Positions 1 to 10,980 of a stretch of DNA of 64,000 bases are shown piece after piece. Each line of letters opens with the position of its first letter. Positions within the stretch are counted from its first letter, which is position 1. Below the pieces are notes generated by a model. It was not told the DNA's origin. It did not search any database and saw nothing but the letters and a program-made list of their open reading frames with translations. Source of the stretch: CBIHON01 sp966211965 (lineage in GTDB: Bacteria; Pseudomonadota; Gammaproteobacteria; Burkholderiales; Burkholderiaceae_D); NCBI GenBank assembly GCA_966211965.1, contig CBIHON010000005.1, forward strand, positions 150,419 to 214,418, read 5' to 3'. The translations under genes and the position numbers were made by a program.

Positions 1-1469
1 TCATCATCTCGTCCAGCAGTTCGGCCGCGTCTTCCCCAGGCCTGCTTGCGCGTGCTTCGAGCTGGTTGATGAAGTTGCCGAATGCCCGCAGCGGAGCCAA
101 CTGGCGGTCGGCAAGTTTGGCTTCAATGCCGCCTTTGAAGATGGCTTCAAACAACGAGCATTGCCATTGCCCGGCAAACGAGCCCAGCACTTCCAGCGTC
201 GATTGTCCGACCCCGCGCTTGGGCGTGGTGACCGCGCGGATGAAAGCCGGGTCGTCGTCTTCGTTGGCGATCAGGCGCAGGTAGCTGATGATGTCCTTGA
301 TTTCGGCGCGGTCGAAAAAACTTTGGCCGCCCGACATCACGTAGGGGATGCGTTCACGCCGCAGGGTTTTTTCAAATATGCGCGCCTGATGGTTGCCGCG
401 ATACAGGATCGCGTAGTCGGAAAATTTCGCGCGGCGCTCGAAGCGATGGGCCGACAGCATGATCGCGACCTGGTCGGCTTCCTGTTCGTCGTCCTGCATC
501 GCCAACACCTTGATCGGGTCGCCCAAGCCGTGTTCCGACCATAGCGATTTTTCGAACAGCTTCGGGTTGTTGGAAATGACCGCATTGGCCGCTTGCAAAA
601 TGCGCGTGCTGGAGCGGTAGTTCTGTTCCAGCTTGATCACCTTCAGGTTGGGAAAATCGACTTGCAGGGTTTTCAGGTTTTCGATGGTAGCGCCGCGCCA
701 GGCGTAGATTGCCTGATCGTCATCGCCCACTGCGGTAAACATCGGCTTTTTGCCGAGGCCGGTGACCAGCAGCTTGACCAGTTCGTACTGGCAGGTATTG
801 GTGTCCTGATATTCGTCGACCAGCAGGTAGCGCAACCGGCGCTGCCATTTGTCGCGCACCGCTTCGTTGGTGCGGAACAGCTCGACCGGCAGCCGGATCA
901 GATCGTCGAAGTCGACCGCCTGGTAGGCAGACAGCGTGGCGACATAGCTGCGGTAGATGCGCGCAGCTTGCGCATCGTCTTCCGTCGTGGCCTTGCTCAA
1001 TGCAGTCTCGGGATCGACCAAGCCGTTTTTCCAGAGCGACATGGTGCTCTGGATGCGGCGGATCAATTGCTTGTCGGTAGTGACGGCCAGATCCTGCACC
1101 AACGAAAAGCAATCGTCGCTGTCCATGATCGAGAAGCGGTCTTTCAAGCCAAGATTTTTCGCTTCTTGCCGCAGGATTTTCACGCCAAGTGAATGGAAGG
1201 TGCTGACCGTCAGGTTCTTGGCTTGTTTTGGATCTTTCAGCAGCTTGGCGATACGTTCCTGCATCTCGGTCGCGGCCTTGTTGGTGAAAGTAAGGGCGGC
1301 GATATGCTTCGATTCGTAGCCGCAGTCCTCGATCAAGTGTGCGATTTTTTGGGTGATCACGCGGGTTTTGCCGGAACCGGCACCGGCCAGCACCAGACAG
1401 GGACCATCCATGTACTTGACGGCTTCACTTTGCGGAGCGTTCAGACCAAATGCGGGGGGATTCGACATA
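1..1469 (-). CDS. rep: ATP-dependent DNA helicase Rep, N-terminal part (cut by window edge)
   Basis: Superfamily 1A helicase that unwinds DNA 3' to 5' using ATP; Rep assists replication forks past obstacles. The first ~489 residues are present and the reading frame runs off the left edge. Visible motifs, in order: Walker A AGAGSGKT at about residues 28-35, motif Ia AALTFTNKAA, motif Ic STFHSLG, Walker B LLVDEYQDTN, motif III GDDDQAIYAWRGA and motif IV LEQNYRS. The short N terminus before Walker A, and phrases such as AILYRGNHQARIFEKTLR, match Rep better than UvrD, although UvrD cannot be fully excluded from half a protein. The ATG is at 1467-1469 on the complement. It stands alone; the upstream region carries two copies of a palindromic repeat. 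Confidence 0.9.
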
Positions 1470-1589
1470 CGTACAGACCAGCGGAAAAGAAGCGTCGTAT
1501 TGTATCAGCGCCTACTCTTAGGCAATGGCTCGAACGGCAACATGGATTGACAAGGGTTTCCGATTGCGGCATCGTCAAATTCTTTGGCA

Positions 1590-1710
1590 GGCGGGTCAGA
1601 GTTTTTTTCATGGTTTGTTGCGAAAATTACTCGGGCCCCCTCAAGGTTATTGCAGGCGGGTCAGAGTTTTTTTTCGCGGTTTGTTGCGAAAATTACTCTG
1701 ACCCCCTCTG
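1590..1710. repeat. Two tandem copies of a GGGTCAGAGT...ACTCTGACCC palindromic repeat
   Basis: Two units, about 1590-1643 and 1655-1710, each begin GCGGGTCAGAGTTTTTTTC and end TTGCGAAAATTACT plus C-rich sequence. In the second unit the ends GGGTCAGAGT and ACTCTGACCC are inverted repeats and could fold into a stem. Two diverged copies of the same design lie at 10858-10971. They sit between the rep start and a pcaC-like start, so they may influence transcript ends or mRNA stability. No transposase for this repeat is seen here; repeats of this type are often scattered by REP-associated transposases, which is an inference. Confidence 0.7.
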
Positions 1711-1724
1711 ATTATGGACACAAA

Positions 1725-2102
1725 ATGGATCAACAATTTGAGGACGGCTTGAAGGTGCGCAAGCAGGTGATGGGCGAGGCATTCGTGGAAAAAGCCTTCG
1801 CCAATGCCGACGAATTTACCGCGCCGCTGCAGGAATACATCACGCGCAATGCCTGGGGCACGGTCTGGTGCCGCGATGGGCTGGACTTCAAGACCCGCAG
1901 CCTGGTCACGCTATCCATGCTGACCGCGCTCGGCCGCGTCCACGAATTGAAAGGCCATGTGCGCGGTGCGTTGAACAACGGTGCCACGATGGATGAAATT
2001 CGCGAGGTGCTGTTGCATGCCACCGTGTATTGCGGCGTGCCGCTGGCGGTCGATGCCTTTCGCGCGGCGCAGGAAGTGTTGAAGGAAGCAGGACTGATTT
2101 AA
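1725..2102 (+). CDS. 4-carboxymuconolactone decarboxylase-like protein (PcaC type)
   Basis: A 125-residue protein, the usual size of PcaC, which decarboxylates gamma-carboxymuconolactone in the protocatechuate branch of the beta-ketoadipate pathway. The sequence follows the family closely: an N-terminal GLKVRKQVMGEAFVEKA, then GTVWCRDGLDFKTRSL, then HVRGALNNGATMDEIREVLL and HATVYCGVPLAVDAF near the end. The ATG at 1725 was preferred over upstream in-frame starts because those read through the palindromic repeats. No other pca gene is adjacent, so the substrate in this organism is uncertain; it may be a PcaC homologue with another role. Confidence 0.85.
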   Translation: MDQQFEDGLKVRKQVMGEAFVEKAFANADEFTAPLQEYITRNAWGTVWCRDGLDFKTRSLVTLSMLTALGRVHELKGHVRGALNNGATMDEIREVLLHATVYCGVPLAVDAFRAAQEVLKEAGLI

Positions 2103-2173
2103 ATCTGGCAACGTTGGTTGGGCGGGCACGTTCAACTGGCGTTTCCGGTTTAGAGAAGAGGCTTGCGCTTCAG

Positions 2174-3367
2174 TTAGGGCAGCCCCTCGCACGCGGCGTA
2201 TTGTCCAACGCGCGGGTGCATGCTGCGCTCGGCCAATTCAGCAGGCGCCGCACCGCGGTACATCAGGCACCGTACGGCATAGTGCGCCATCACCCAGCCG
2301 TAGAATTCCTGGCGCACCAGTTCCGGCGTTTTGCTGCGCAGCGTGCGCCGGCTTTGCGCCAAGTGCAGATCGACCTGTGGCCGCTCGCAATACAGCGCCG
2401 TCAAAACATCTGCCGTCGCGGCTTGTTCGTCCAGCAGCGTGGTCAACAGGCGCAGCTTGGGCGTGTCTGCGGAAACCCCCGGCAAGCGGCGCTCGATTAT
2501 CCGTACCACGATGTCTGCCGAGCCGTTTTCCCGTTCCTCCTGAGCGGGTTGCAGCCGGCTCAGGTAGGAGCCGTCGCCCAGCATTTTCTCTACCGGCAGG
2601 CTGACCGTGCCGGCAATCCGCCATAGCAATTGAGCGCCGGTGTTTTTTGCCGCATTCCAGTCCGACCAGTTAAGCGCAGCACCATCGGAAAGGCATAGCA
2701 TGCCAGGCGCAAGACTGCGCAATAGAGGTGTCGCAATCCCGGCGCCGGTCTGGCTGCAAGCGCCTAGTTCGGCATCCAGGATGGCATGGCTGGCGCACTC
2801 GACCAGGATCGCATAGCGTGCTTGCGGACCTCCGCCTTGCTCGCCTGATCCGGCCGGATAGCCGAAGCTTTGTACGTTTTCTTTTTGATCGCAAACCTCG
2901 AGCACGGCGCTTTCGATTGCGACCAGACGATGCCCGGCAAAAAAGGCATTCGGATGCGCAGGCATGGACAAAGGGCGGCAGCAGCGCCGTTGTATCGCCT
3001 GCAGCGCACGCCAGTCGAGACGCGAGCGAGCCTTGCTGATCGTCGATTTCACCACCGCCGCCGGCGCTCTGTCGCCATGGGACAAGCCTTGCACTACCGC
3101 GCTGAACACTTCTTCATAAGCGGCATTCGGGAACAGGCTCAGAGCCATCGTGTAATACACCACGGTGGAGGCGGGAAACGACCGTACCCGCGCGCTATTG
3201 CAGGCATGGGTATCCAGTGTTTCGTTGATCAGTGCGAGAGGAAATACCCGCGCCAGCAAGCCTACGCTCAAGTGGTCGGCAAATCGTATTTCGGATTTCA
3301 GGCCTGCTTTGCTGCGGGTCATTTTTCTCAGTTCAGTCGGGATGATTTTTTCATCAAGAAACTGCAT
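2174..3367 (-). CDS. IS4-family transposase with altered catalytic residues (probably inactive or repurposed)
   Basis: A 397-residue uninterrupted protein with an IS4-type N-terminal domain (about residues 20-110) and a DDE-fold body. The ending LRSKTPELVRQEFYGWVMAHYAVR is characteristic of the IS4 group. The catalytic signature is unusual: the first Asp region reads HRLVAIESAVLEV where family members have AIDGT, the second region keeps an Asp in CLSDGAALNW, and the Y-(2)-R-(3)-E-(6)-K motif reads Y-(2)-R-(3)-D-(6)-R. The triad thus appears as E-D-D. The start at 3367 was chosen over 3574 because conserved sequence begins there. No flanking inverted repeats were recognised. It may be a dead relic with an intact frame, or domesticated. 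Confidence 0.75.
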   Translation of the reverse strand: MQFLDEKIIPTELRKMTRSKAGLKSEIRFADHLSVGLLARVFPLALINETLDTHACNSARVRSFPASTVVYYTMALSLFPNAAYEEVFSAVVQGLSHGDRAPAAVVKSTISKARSRLDWRALQAIQRRCCRPLSMPAHPNAFFAGHRLVAIESAVLEVCDQKENVQSFGYPAGSGEQGGGPQARYAILVECASHAILDAELGACSQTGAGIATPLLRSLAPGMLCLSDGAALNWSDWNAAKNTGAQLLWRIAGTVSLPVEKMLGDGSYLSRLQPAQEERENGSADIVVRIIERRLPGVSADTPKLRLLTTLLDEQAATADVLTALYCERPQVDLHLAQSRRTLRSKTPELVRQEFYGWVMAHYAVRCLMYRGAAPAELAERSMHPRVGQYAACEGLP

Positions 3368-3522
3368 GTCGGCGCGGTATTGTAACCAAGCTTGGGAGAA
3401 AAATCTCCTGCTCTTCCGGCTAGGATTTCCGCATGCGAAGCCGGCGATCGCCGCAATGGCAGCGGGCGGATTCTGGCCGCGAGAGTCGATCCCGGCACGT
3501 TTGACGGCAAACTGACAGGTGC

Positions 3523-3540
3523 CTGACAGCGTGCTGTCAG
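3523..3540. repeat. Short perfect palindrome upstream of the IS4-type gene
   Basis: CTGACAGCGTGCTGTCAG is a perfect palindrome with 8-base arms, sitting about 155 bases upstream of the IS4-type start. A further half copy, CTGACAGG, lies just before it at about 3512. It could be an operator or an element end. It has no T-run, so a terminator is unlikely. Confidence 0.4.
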
Positions 3541-3593
3541 ATAAGCCCTGTTTTCGCGGCCTGCCGAGTCGCAATTCAAAAACAAGTTACCTA

Positions 3594-3713
3594 GAGCAGT
3601 TTCATCCTGACCGCACACGGCCAATCTTGCGCCTGCGATGCTCACCGTACCATTCGTACGGTTGCGCTTCTCGACTCACCCTTGGCTCCTGTACGGTCAG
3701 GCTGAAACTGCTC
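3594..3713. mobile_element. MITE-like palindromic element, copy 1 (TA-flanked)
   Basis: A 120-bp element with terminal inverted repeats of roughly 30 bases, starting GAGCAGTTTCATCCTGACCG and ending in the complement of GAGCAGTTTCAGCCTGACCG. An internal palindrome ACCGTACCATTCGTACGGT lies in the middle. TA flanks it on both sides (3592-3593 and 3714-3715). A near-identical copy lies at 26375-26493, also TA-flanked. It has no coding capacity, so movement would need a transposase supplied elsewhere. The right-hand TA is also the insertion point of the neighbouring IS630 element. Confidence 0.85.
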
Positions 3714-3715
3714 TA

Positions 3716-4623
3716 AGTAGCTACGCAAAATTAATTGCGAATGTATTGCCGAATTTTTCCATGATGGAACGGACCTCTTGGGGTAATTCTTCGCCGGTGA
3801 CGTACACGAAACGACGCCAGAAATACTTGGCCTGCTTCCAGAGGACTTCAATCCGATTCAATTCTGGACTATACGGCGGCAAATAATAGAGATACAACCC
3901 TTGCTGTTGCCATTGCCGGCGCTTTTCTTCCATCGGCGCTCCCTTATGGATACCGGCATTGTCGAGTACCACGATGCGGCACACGGTGTGCGCCTGCTTG
4001 GCCAAGTCATCCAGGAAAGCGATGACATCTTCCCTGGCCGTGCACTGCTCGCGCAGGCGCCAAATGAATGCGCCGTCGTGGCGCAGCGCGCCCAGCACCT
4101 TGACCCGCTGCTGGTGCCAGCCCGAGAGAGCACGGCGCGTTTGCCCCCTGGGCATCCACCCAGACTGGATGGGCGGAGACCGGCCAAATCCGCTCTCGTC
4201 GAAATACAACAATTCGCATTGCTTCGCTCGCTCCAGCCAGCGCTGCAACAGCGAGCGCGACGTGCCGCCTTCGGCCTGGGCCAATTCGCCCAATGCCCTG
4301 CGCTGCTGCCGCGACAAGGACGGCGGCCGACCACTGCGCGCCCCTTCTTGTAACCCGACCAAGCCCAATCGTAGCCAACATTGCCGCCAATGCTCGACGC
4401 TGTTGAGGTGAACTTCAAATTCCTCGGCCACCTGCTTTAAGGTCAAGCCTTTGCCCAGCAGGCGTACCCCTTGGGCGCGCCTGCGGGTACGAGCATGCGG
4501 ATGATGAATTCCCATCTCACGCAAGGTACGATCTTCTTCCTTGCTCAACTTCATCCCTTTCATCGCCATCCCTCTCCAGGCTATTGTCTATGGAGATTTG
4601 ACAGTAATTTTTGCGTACCTACT
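3716..4623. mobile_element. IS630-family insertion sequence with TA target duplication
   Basis: The element is bounded by imperfect inverted repeats: the left end is AGTAGCTACGCAAAATTAAT, and the right end read on the complement begins AGTAGGTACGCAAAAATTAC. TA is duplicated on both sides (3714-3715 and 4624-4625), as expected for the family. Removing the element joins CTGCTC-TA-GAGCCTGTTATGAAC, so it landed exactly between the end of one MITE-like repeat and the beginning of another repeat type (compare 25745-25795). It carries one transposase gene, which is shorter than usual. Confidence 0.85.
3721..4569 (-). CDS. IS630-family transposase, probably internally shortened
   Basis: A 282-residue DDE transposase. 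Residues ~1-80 form a helix-turn-helix domain (LTLKQVAEEFEVHLNSVEHW), followed by the catalytic domain. All three acidic residues are visible: Asp in LLYFDESGF, Asp in VLDNAGIHKG and Glu in LPPYSPELNRIEVLWKQ. Family members are usually about 340 residues. The stretch between SRQQRRALGELAQAEGG and the first catalytic Asp is only ~25 residues, so the second helix-turn-helix and linker appear to be deleted in frame. Activity is therefore doubtful. Its frame ends within six bases of the element's left end, as is typical. Confidence 0.85.
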   Translation of the reverse strand: MAMKGMKLSKEEDRTLREMGIHHPHARTRRRAQGVRLLGKGLTLKQVAEEFEVHLNSVEHWRQCWLRLGLVGLQEGARSGRPPSLSRQQRRALGELAQAEGGTSRSLLQRWLERAKQCELLYFDESGFGRSPPIQSGWMPRGQTRRALSGWHQQRVKVLGALRHDGAFIWRLREQCTAREDVIAFLDDLAKQAHTVCRIVVLDNAGIHKGAPMEEKRRQWQQQGLYLYYLPPYSPELNRIEVLWKQAKYFWRRFVYVTGEELPQEVRSIMEKFGNTFAINFA

Positions 4624-4625
4624 TA

Positions 4626-4650
4626 GAGCCTGTTATGAACTCAAGCAGGG
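4626..4650. repeat. Single arm of the GAGCCTGTTATGAAC palindrome family
   Basis: GAGCCTGTTATGAACTCAAG begins directly after the TA at 4624-4625 and matches the arm of the complete hairpin at 25745-25795 with one substitution. The second arm is missing, so this is a partial copy. It shows that the IS630 element inserted into a repeat-dense site. Confidence 0.65.
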
Positions 4651-4706
4651 GGCGCGTTCGAGCGAGAAGGGACAATGGTCTTCCCGCGCTTCTCTCGTGT
4701 GGCACA

Positions 4707-5000
4707 ATGCAGCGCATGTGCGCACCAAGTCAAAATTTCTCGGTATGGATCGAATCGCGGGGCTGGAAATTCGAGGCGCCGCCCTCCGTCTCGCTGCTTG
4801 AAGCGGCGCGCCTGTCGAAATTCGTGCTGCCCAGCTCTTGCCGCAACGGCACCTGCCGCACCTGCATGTGCCGCATGAAGAGCGGGCGTGTGCGCTATGC
4901 CATCGAATGGCCGGGGCTGAGCGCCGACGAAGAGAAAGACGGCTATATCCTGCCTTGCGTGGCGTTTGCGGAATCGGACCTGGTGCTGGAGTTCGAATAA
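4707..5000 (+). CDS. Plant-type 2Fe-2S ferredoxin domain protein
   Basis: A small (~97 residue) electron carrier of the plant-type ferredoxin fold. The cluster ligands are visible as C-x4-C-x2-C in SSCRNGTCRTCMC, followed by the fourth Cys in YILPCVAFAESD near the C terminus. The remainder (SVSLLEAARLSKFVLPSSC) matches the usual pre-cluster helix. ATG codons at 4707 and 4716 are both possible; no clear Shine-Dalgarno decides between them. The IS630 insertion ends only ~80 bases upstream and may have replaced the native promoter. The redox partner is unknown. Confidence 0.85.
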   Translation: MQRMCAPSQNFSVWIESRGWKFEAPPSVSLLEAARLSKFVLPSSCRNGTCRTCMCRMKSGRVRYAIEWPGLSADEEKDGYILPCVAFAESDLVLEFE

Positions 5001-5180
5001 AGCGCAGGGGTTTTTTGCCTTGGGTGGGCTCTTCTCATTTTCCGGTGCCCCTGCGGTTTGTTTGCCGGAAATTCTGGTGGGGCGCGCTCTTTGCTGGGAT
5101 AGGTTCTTATTACAAAACAATCGTGGGAAGCAGGGTTCCCAGACCGTATACTTCTACAACATGAAATGCCTGGGTTCCCG

Positions 5181-5663
5181 ATGAAATTCAACCACATCCT
5201 CGTAATCAACGATCCGCTCAATCCGCTGATCGAACCCTTGACACGTACGCAACTTTGGAACGGCTTGCTGCTGCGGGTGGAGTCGCCGCAGATGTTCGTG
5301 CCCTGGATGGACAGTTGCCGCATCTTCGACCGTACCGAAGACGGCTTATCGCGCGAGCAGCATTACGGCGAGCTGACGGTCATTGACCGCGTCAGTTTTG
5401 CGCCGCAACAAAAAATCGAAGTCCAGGTCCCGCAGCAAAAAGATATCCCCGCCTCGAGCTTGGTCATGTCGATCGAGGAACCGCAGCCCGGCATCTTTTG
5501 CGTGCGCTTCGAGTACGATGACGGCGCCGATGAGGCTGCCGGTTCGGTCGACGCTTTTTACAATGAATTCCGCCAGTCCGCCTACCAGGAAGCGGACATC
5601 GATACGATCCGCATCATCCGCCAATTGGCCGAGCAAGGCCGGCTGGATGCGCGCTATTCCTGA
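5181..5663 (+). CDS. AtaL-like (DUF1857) SRPBCC-fold protein
   Basis: A 160-residue protein beginning MKFNHILVINDP, with the family-typical stretch LTRTQLWNGLLLRVESPQMFV followed by ITVIDRV-like and FVRFEYDD-like beta strands and a C-terminal helix ending IRIIRQLAEQGRLD. DUF1857/AtaL proteins have a START-like hydrophobic pocket; the founding member is linked to fungal tropolone or aromatic metabolism, and bacterial members have no settled role. An in-frame ATG at 5166 is the alternative start. The next gene starts 84 bases downstream on the same strand and may be cotranscribed. Confidence 0.75.
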   Translation: MKFNHILVINDPLNPLIEPLTRTQLWNGLLLRVESPQMFVPWMDSCRIFDRTEDGLSREQHYGELTVIDRVSFAPQQKIEVQVPQQKDIPASSLVMSIEEPQPGIFCVRFEYDDGADEAAGSVDAFYNEFRQSAYQEADIDTIRIIRQLAEQGRLDARYS

Positions 5664-5747
5664 GGCGATTGCGCATATGCCGGACCGGGTGCGAGCCTTG
5701 CAGGCCGAACCCGCCATTTTTAATCCATGAATTTTGTCAGGAATGTT

Positions 5748-6281
5748 ATGCCGAAGATAGATTGCCAGCGTCCGCCCAAGCTTTATCGCTATTCCGAGCG
5801 GCGCTGGCTGGAGCGTTCCCTGCAATTGGGCGAGTTTCGCCTGCGTCCGGCGGCGGACGATTTGCAGCGCAGCCAGTTGCGCGGCGAACCGATTCTTCCA
5901 TTCGCCCCGGCCGGCGGGCGGCCATCGGTTGCGGCTGGTTACCTTACCCTCAGCCTGGGTCAGGCGTGGGACGAACGCTTGTTTGATGCCTTTCCAGGTA
6001 CCGATTGCTGCCTGATCATTCATGACGCCGAGCAATTCGGCGAGCGTATCCATCGTGCCGCGCAGCTGGCCTTGCCGAACTGGGCCGGTATCGATGCGGC
6101 GATTTCCTACGGCATGCCCAGTCCGCTGGGGGCGGCGTTTTCAAAGCTGAAGTCTTACGCGGCGCAGAAGGAATGGCTGTTTGCCTGGCGTCCGATCCAG
6201 CCGGCCATGTCCTTGAATCCGGTCCTGATCCGGATCGGCAGCATCGAAGGCATTGCCGAACTCAGGCAAAAAGGTACGTGA
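5748..6281 (+). CDS. Hypothetical protein, ~177 residues
   Basis: I do not recognise the family. The protein begins MPKIDCQRPPKLYRYSERRW, contains an Arg-rich SLQLGEFRLRPAADDLQRSQ and ends with a conserved-looking ISYGMPSPLGAAFSKLKSYA and FAWRPIQPAMSLNPVLIRIG. It has no signal peptide or membrane segment. The start at 5748 is chosen because AGGAA lies four bases upstream; an in-frame ATG at 5727 lacks this. Pattern and length suggest a cytosolic enzyme-like or toxin-like fold, but this is not supported further. Confidence 0.7.
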   Translation: MPKIDCQRPPKLYRYSERRWLERSLQLGEFRLRPAADDLQRSQLRGEPILPFAPAGGRPSVAAGYLTLSLGQAWDERLFDAFPGTDCCLIIHDAEQFGERIHRAAQLALPNWAGIDAAISYGMPSPLGAAFSKLKSYAAQKEWLFAWRPIQPAMSLNPVLIRIGSIEGIAELRQKGT

Positions 6282-6499
6282 ATCCGAATCCTGTTGTTCC
6301 TCATTTTCACCACGATCTCCGCTTCCTGGCCGGTACTATTTTCCCACCTCAAGCAGCGAATCGTGCACAATTGAGAACAGGAAATATGTCCGCCGGAGCG
6401 AGAGACTATGGCCGAACTGGAAACACGGCAACAGGAAGAAATACGCCGATCTCGGGCGCTTGCCGCAGGAGTGAGAGGGCGTAACACGCGGAGCGATCG

Positions 6500-8694
<2,195 letters not shown>

Positions 8695-8698
<4 letters not shown>

Positions 8699-10380
8699 GG
8701 CCCAGCGCAAACAATGGCCACCAAGGGCGGACGATTTTGATTGTCGACGATACGCCCGCCAATGTCGGCGTGCTGGTCGACTATCTGGAAGATCACGACT
8801 TCCGCGTGGTGGTCGCGCAAGACGGCGAGGAAGGCATCAAGCGCGCCCAGTTCGCGCTGCCGGACCTGATTTTGCTGGATGTGATGATGCCCGGCATGGA
8901 CGGCTTTGAAACCTGCCGCCGGCTCAAGGCCAGCGACAAGGTCAAGGAAATCCCGGTGATTTTCATGACCGCGTTGACCGATGCCTGCGAGAAGGTCAAC
9001 GGCTTCGAGGCCGGCGCGGTCGACTATGTGACCAAGCCGTTTCAAATCGAGGAGGTGCTGGCGCGGGTCAATGCCCATCTCTCCCTGTGCGCCATGCGGC
9101 GGCAGCTGGAAGAGCAGAACACCAGGCTGGCCCAGGAAGTGGCGGTGCGCCTCTTGGCCGAAGCCGAATTGCGGTTGACCCAATATTCAGTCGACTATGC
9201 GGTCGACGCCGTGTTCTGGCTGACGCGCGACGGCCGCATCAGCTATGTCAACGATGCCGCCTGCCGCATGCTGAAGTACAGCCGCGAGTATCTGCTGGCG
9301 GTGTATGCCTACGATATCGATGCCGGCGTCAAGCAAGAGGAGTGGCCGGCGTATTGGGAGCGCATCAAACAGGCCCACACGCACACCTTCGAGACCATGG
9401 TGCGGGTCAAGGGCGGCATGCTGACGCCGGTTGAAGTGGCCTTGAATTACCAGGAGTTCGCCGGCCAGGAACATGTGTTCGCTTTCGCACGCGACATCAG
9501 CGAACGCAAGCGCGCCGAACAGACGCTGGCCGAGAGCTATGCCGAGCTCAAGCAGAGCAAGCATCGCCTGGAAGAATTGCACCAGCAGCTGCTGCAGTCG
9601 GAAAAGATGGCTTCGATCGGCCAACTTGCCGCCGGTGTGGCGCATGAAATCAACAACCCGATCGCTTTCGTCAATTCCAACCTGGGGACGCTGCAGGATT
9701 ATGCGAGCGGGCTATTGCGGCTGGTGGATGTGTACGAGCGTGCCGAGAGCGGCTTGAGCGGCCATCCGGCTTTGCTGGCAGAAGTGCGGCGCGCGCGGGA
9801 AAACCTGGATCTGCCCTATCTGCGCGAGGACTTGACCAGTCTGCTGGCGGAATCGCTGGACGGTTTGCAGCGGGTGCGCCGCATCGTCCAGGACCTGAAG
9901 GATTTCTCCCGGGTAGGCGAAGTGCAGCGGCAACTGGTCGACTTGCATCCCGGCATCGACAGCACCCTGAATATCGTCGCCAGCGAGATCGGCAAAAGGG
10001 CGCGCATCGAAAAGGAATACGGGGACATTCCGCTCATCGAGGGCGTTCCCGCACAACTGAACCAGGTATTCATGAACCTGCTGATGAATGCAAGCCAGGC
10101 CATCAATGGCGAGGGCGTCATCACCATCCGCACCGGACATGAAACCGGCTGGGTCTGGGTCGAGGTCGCCGATACCGGCAGCGGCATTCAGCCGGAACAT
10201 CTGGGGCGCATTTTCGAACCGTTTTTTACCACCAAGCCGGTCGGGCAGGGGACCGGCCTCGGACTTTCCTTGTCCTACGGCATCGTTGCCCAGCATGGCG
10301 GCCGCATTGATGTGCGCAGCGAACCAGGAGATGGCAGCGCGTTCCGGGTGTGGTTGCCGCTGCCGGCACGCGCAAATTAA
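8695..10380 (+). CDS. Response regulator-sensor kinase hybrid (REC-PAS-HisKA-HATPase)
   Basis: A 561-residue soluble protein. The N-terminal receiver (~13-130) has acceptor D62 in LILLDVMMPGMDG and the conserved Lys in YVTKPFQ. A PAS domain (~155-275) ends in the usual DISERKRAEQ. A coiled coil leads to HisKA with H317 in GVAHEINNPIAF, and the ATPase domain has NLLMNASQAI, DTGSGIQ and GTGLGLSLSYGI. It starts inside the stop of the upstream hybrid kinase (ATGA overlap), suggesting translational coupling and a phosphorelay in which the membrane kinase signals to this receiver. No DNA-binding output domain is nearby, so the final target is unknown. Confidence 0.92.
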
Positions 10381-10537
10381 TTTTTGCGTCCATCACAATG
10401 CGTTGACTGCGCCGCCAGCCCCGGCATGATGTGCATCAAAGTTTGATATCTAAAGCCTATCAACAGCCCGCGCTTGTGTGGCATATTACCTTTGGTGTAT
10501 GTTGCGTCAATTTTAATTACCTTGAGGAGTGTTTGCC

Positions 10538-10840
10538 ATGTTGTCATCCAATATAAAAACCGTGCAAAGCGATATGAAGACCTTGGTCAAAGACGCACAG
10601 GATTTATTTCGGGAAGCAACCTTAGCAACCGGCGAAAAAGCCGATGCCCTGCGCGCACGCGGGATGAGTTTGCTGGAAACGGCCATGGCCAAGGCGCAAG
10701 AAGTGCAGACCGCCGCCATCGAAACCGGCAAGGAAATGGCGGAAACCGCCGATAACTTCGTGCAAGAGAACCCTTGGAAAGCCGTAGCGATTTCCGCTGG
10801 CGTCGGCGTGCTGGTCGGCATGCTGATTGCACGCAAGTAA
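10538..10840 (+). CDS. DUF883 (YqjD/ElaB-like) membrane-anchored protein
   Basis: A 100-residue protein. A helical, charged N-terminal part (DMKTLVKDAQDLFREAT) leads to a C-terminal hydrophobic anchor ENPWKAVAISAGVGVLVGML ending in IARK. In enterobacteria YqjD and ElaB are ribosome-associated inner-membrane proteins of stationary phase; the role here is inferred from that. GAGGA about ten bases upstream supports the ATG at 10538 over a GTG at 10529. It is followed by a YqjE-like and a third gene, the usual trio, but two palindromic repeats separate the first from the second. Confidence 0.88.
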   Translation: MLSSNIKTVQSDMKTLVKDAQDLFREATLATGEKADALRARGMSLLETAMAKAQEVQTAAIETGKEMAETADNFVQENPWKAVAISAGVGVLVGMLIARK

Positions 10841-10857
10841 TTCGTATTTTTAAAAAG

Positions 10858-10971
10858 GCGGGTAAGAGTTTTTCGCAGCCCTTTGCAAAAATTGCTCTGC
10901 CTCCTCTGATCAGGAAATGGACGGGTCAGAGTTTTCGCGAAGTTTTTGAGAAATTACTTTGACCCTCTTTG
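10858..10971. repeat. Two diverged copies of the GGGTCAGAG palindromic repeat
   Basis: Copy one (about 10858-10909) reads GCGGGTAAGAGTTTTTCGC ... TTGCAAAAATTGCTCT; copy two (about 10920-10971) reads ACGGGTCAGAGTTTTCGC ... GAAATTACTTTGACCC. They follow the same design as the pair at 1590-1710, again in tandem. They lie between the first and second genes of the yqjDEK-like trio and could form mRNA hairpins that tune expression of the downstream genes. Confidence 0.65.
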
Positions 10972-10980
10972 ACTGGAAAT

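Noticed and set aside
5003..5052. Stem CGCAGGGG/CCCCTGCG after the ferredoxin gene as a terminator
   Set aside because: The loop is about 36 bases long and the T-run lies within it and not after it.
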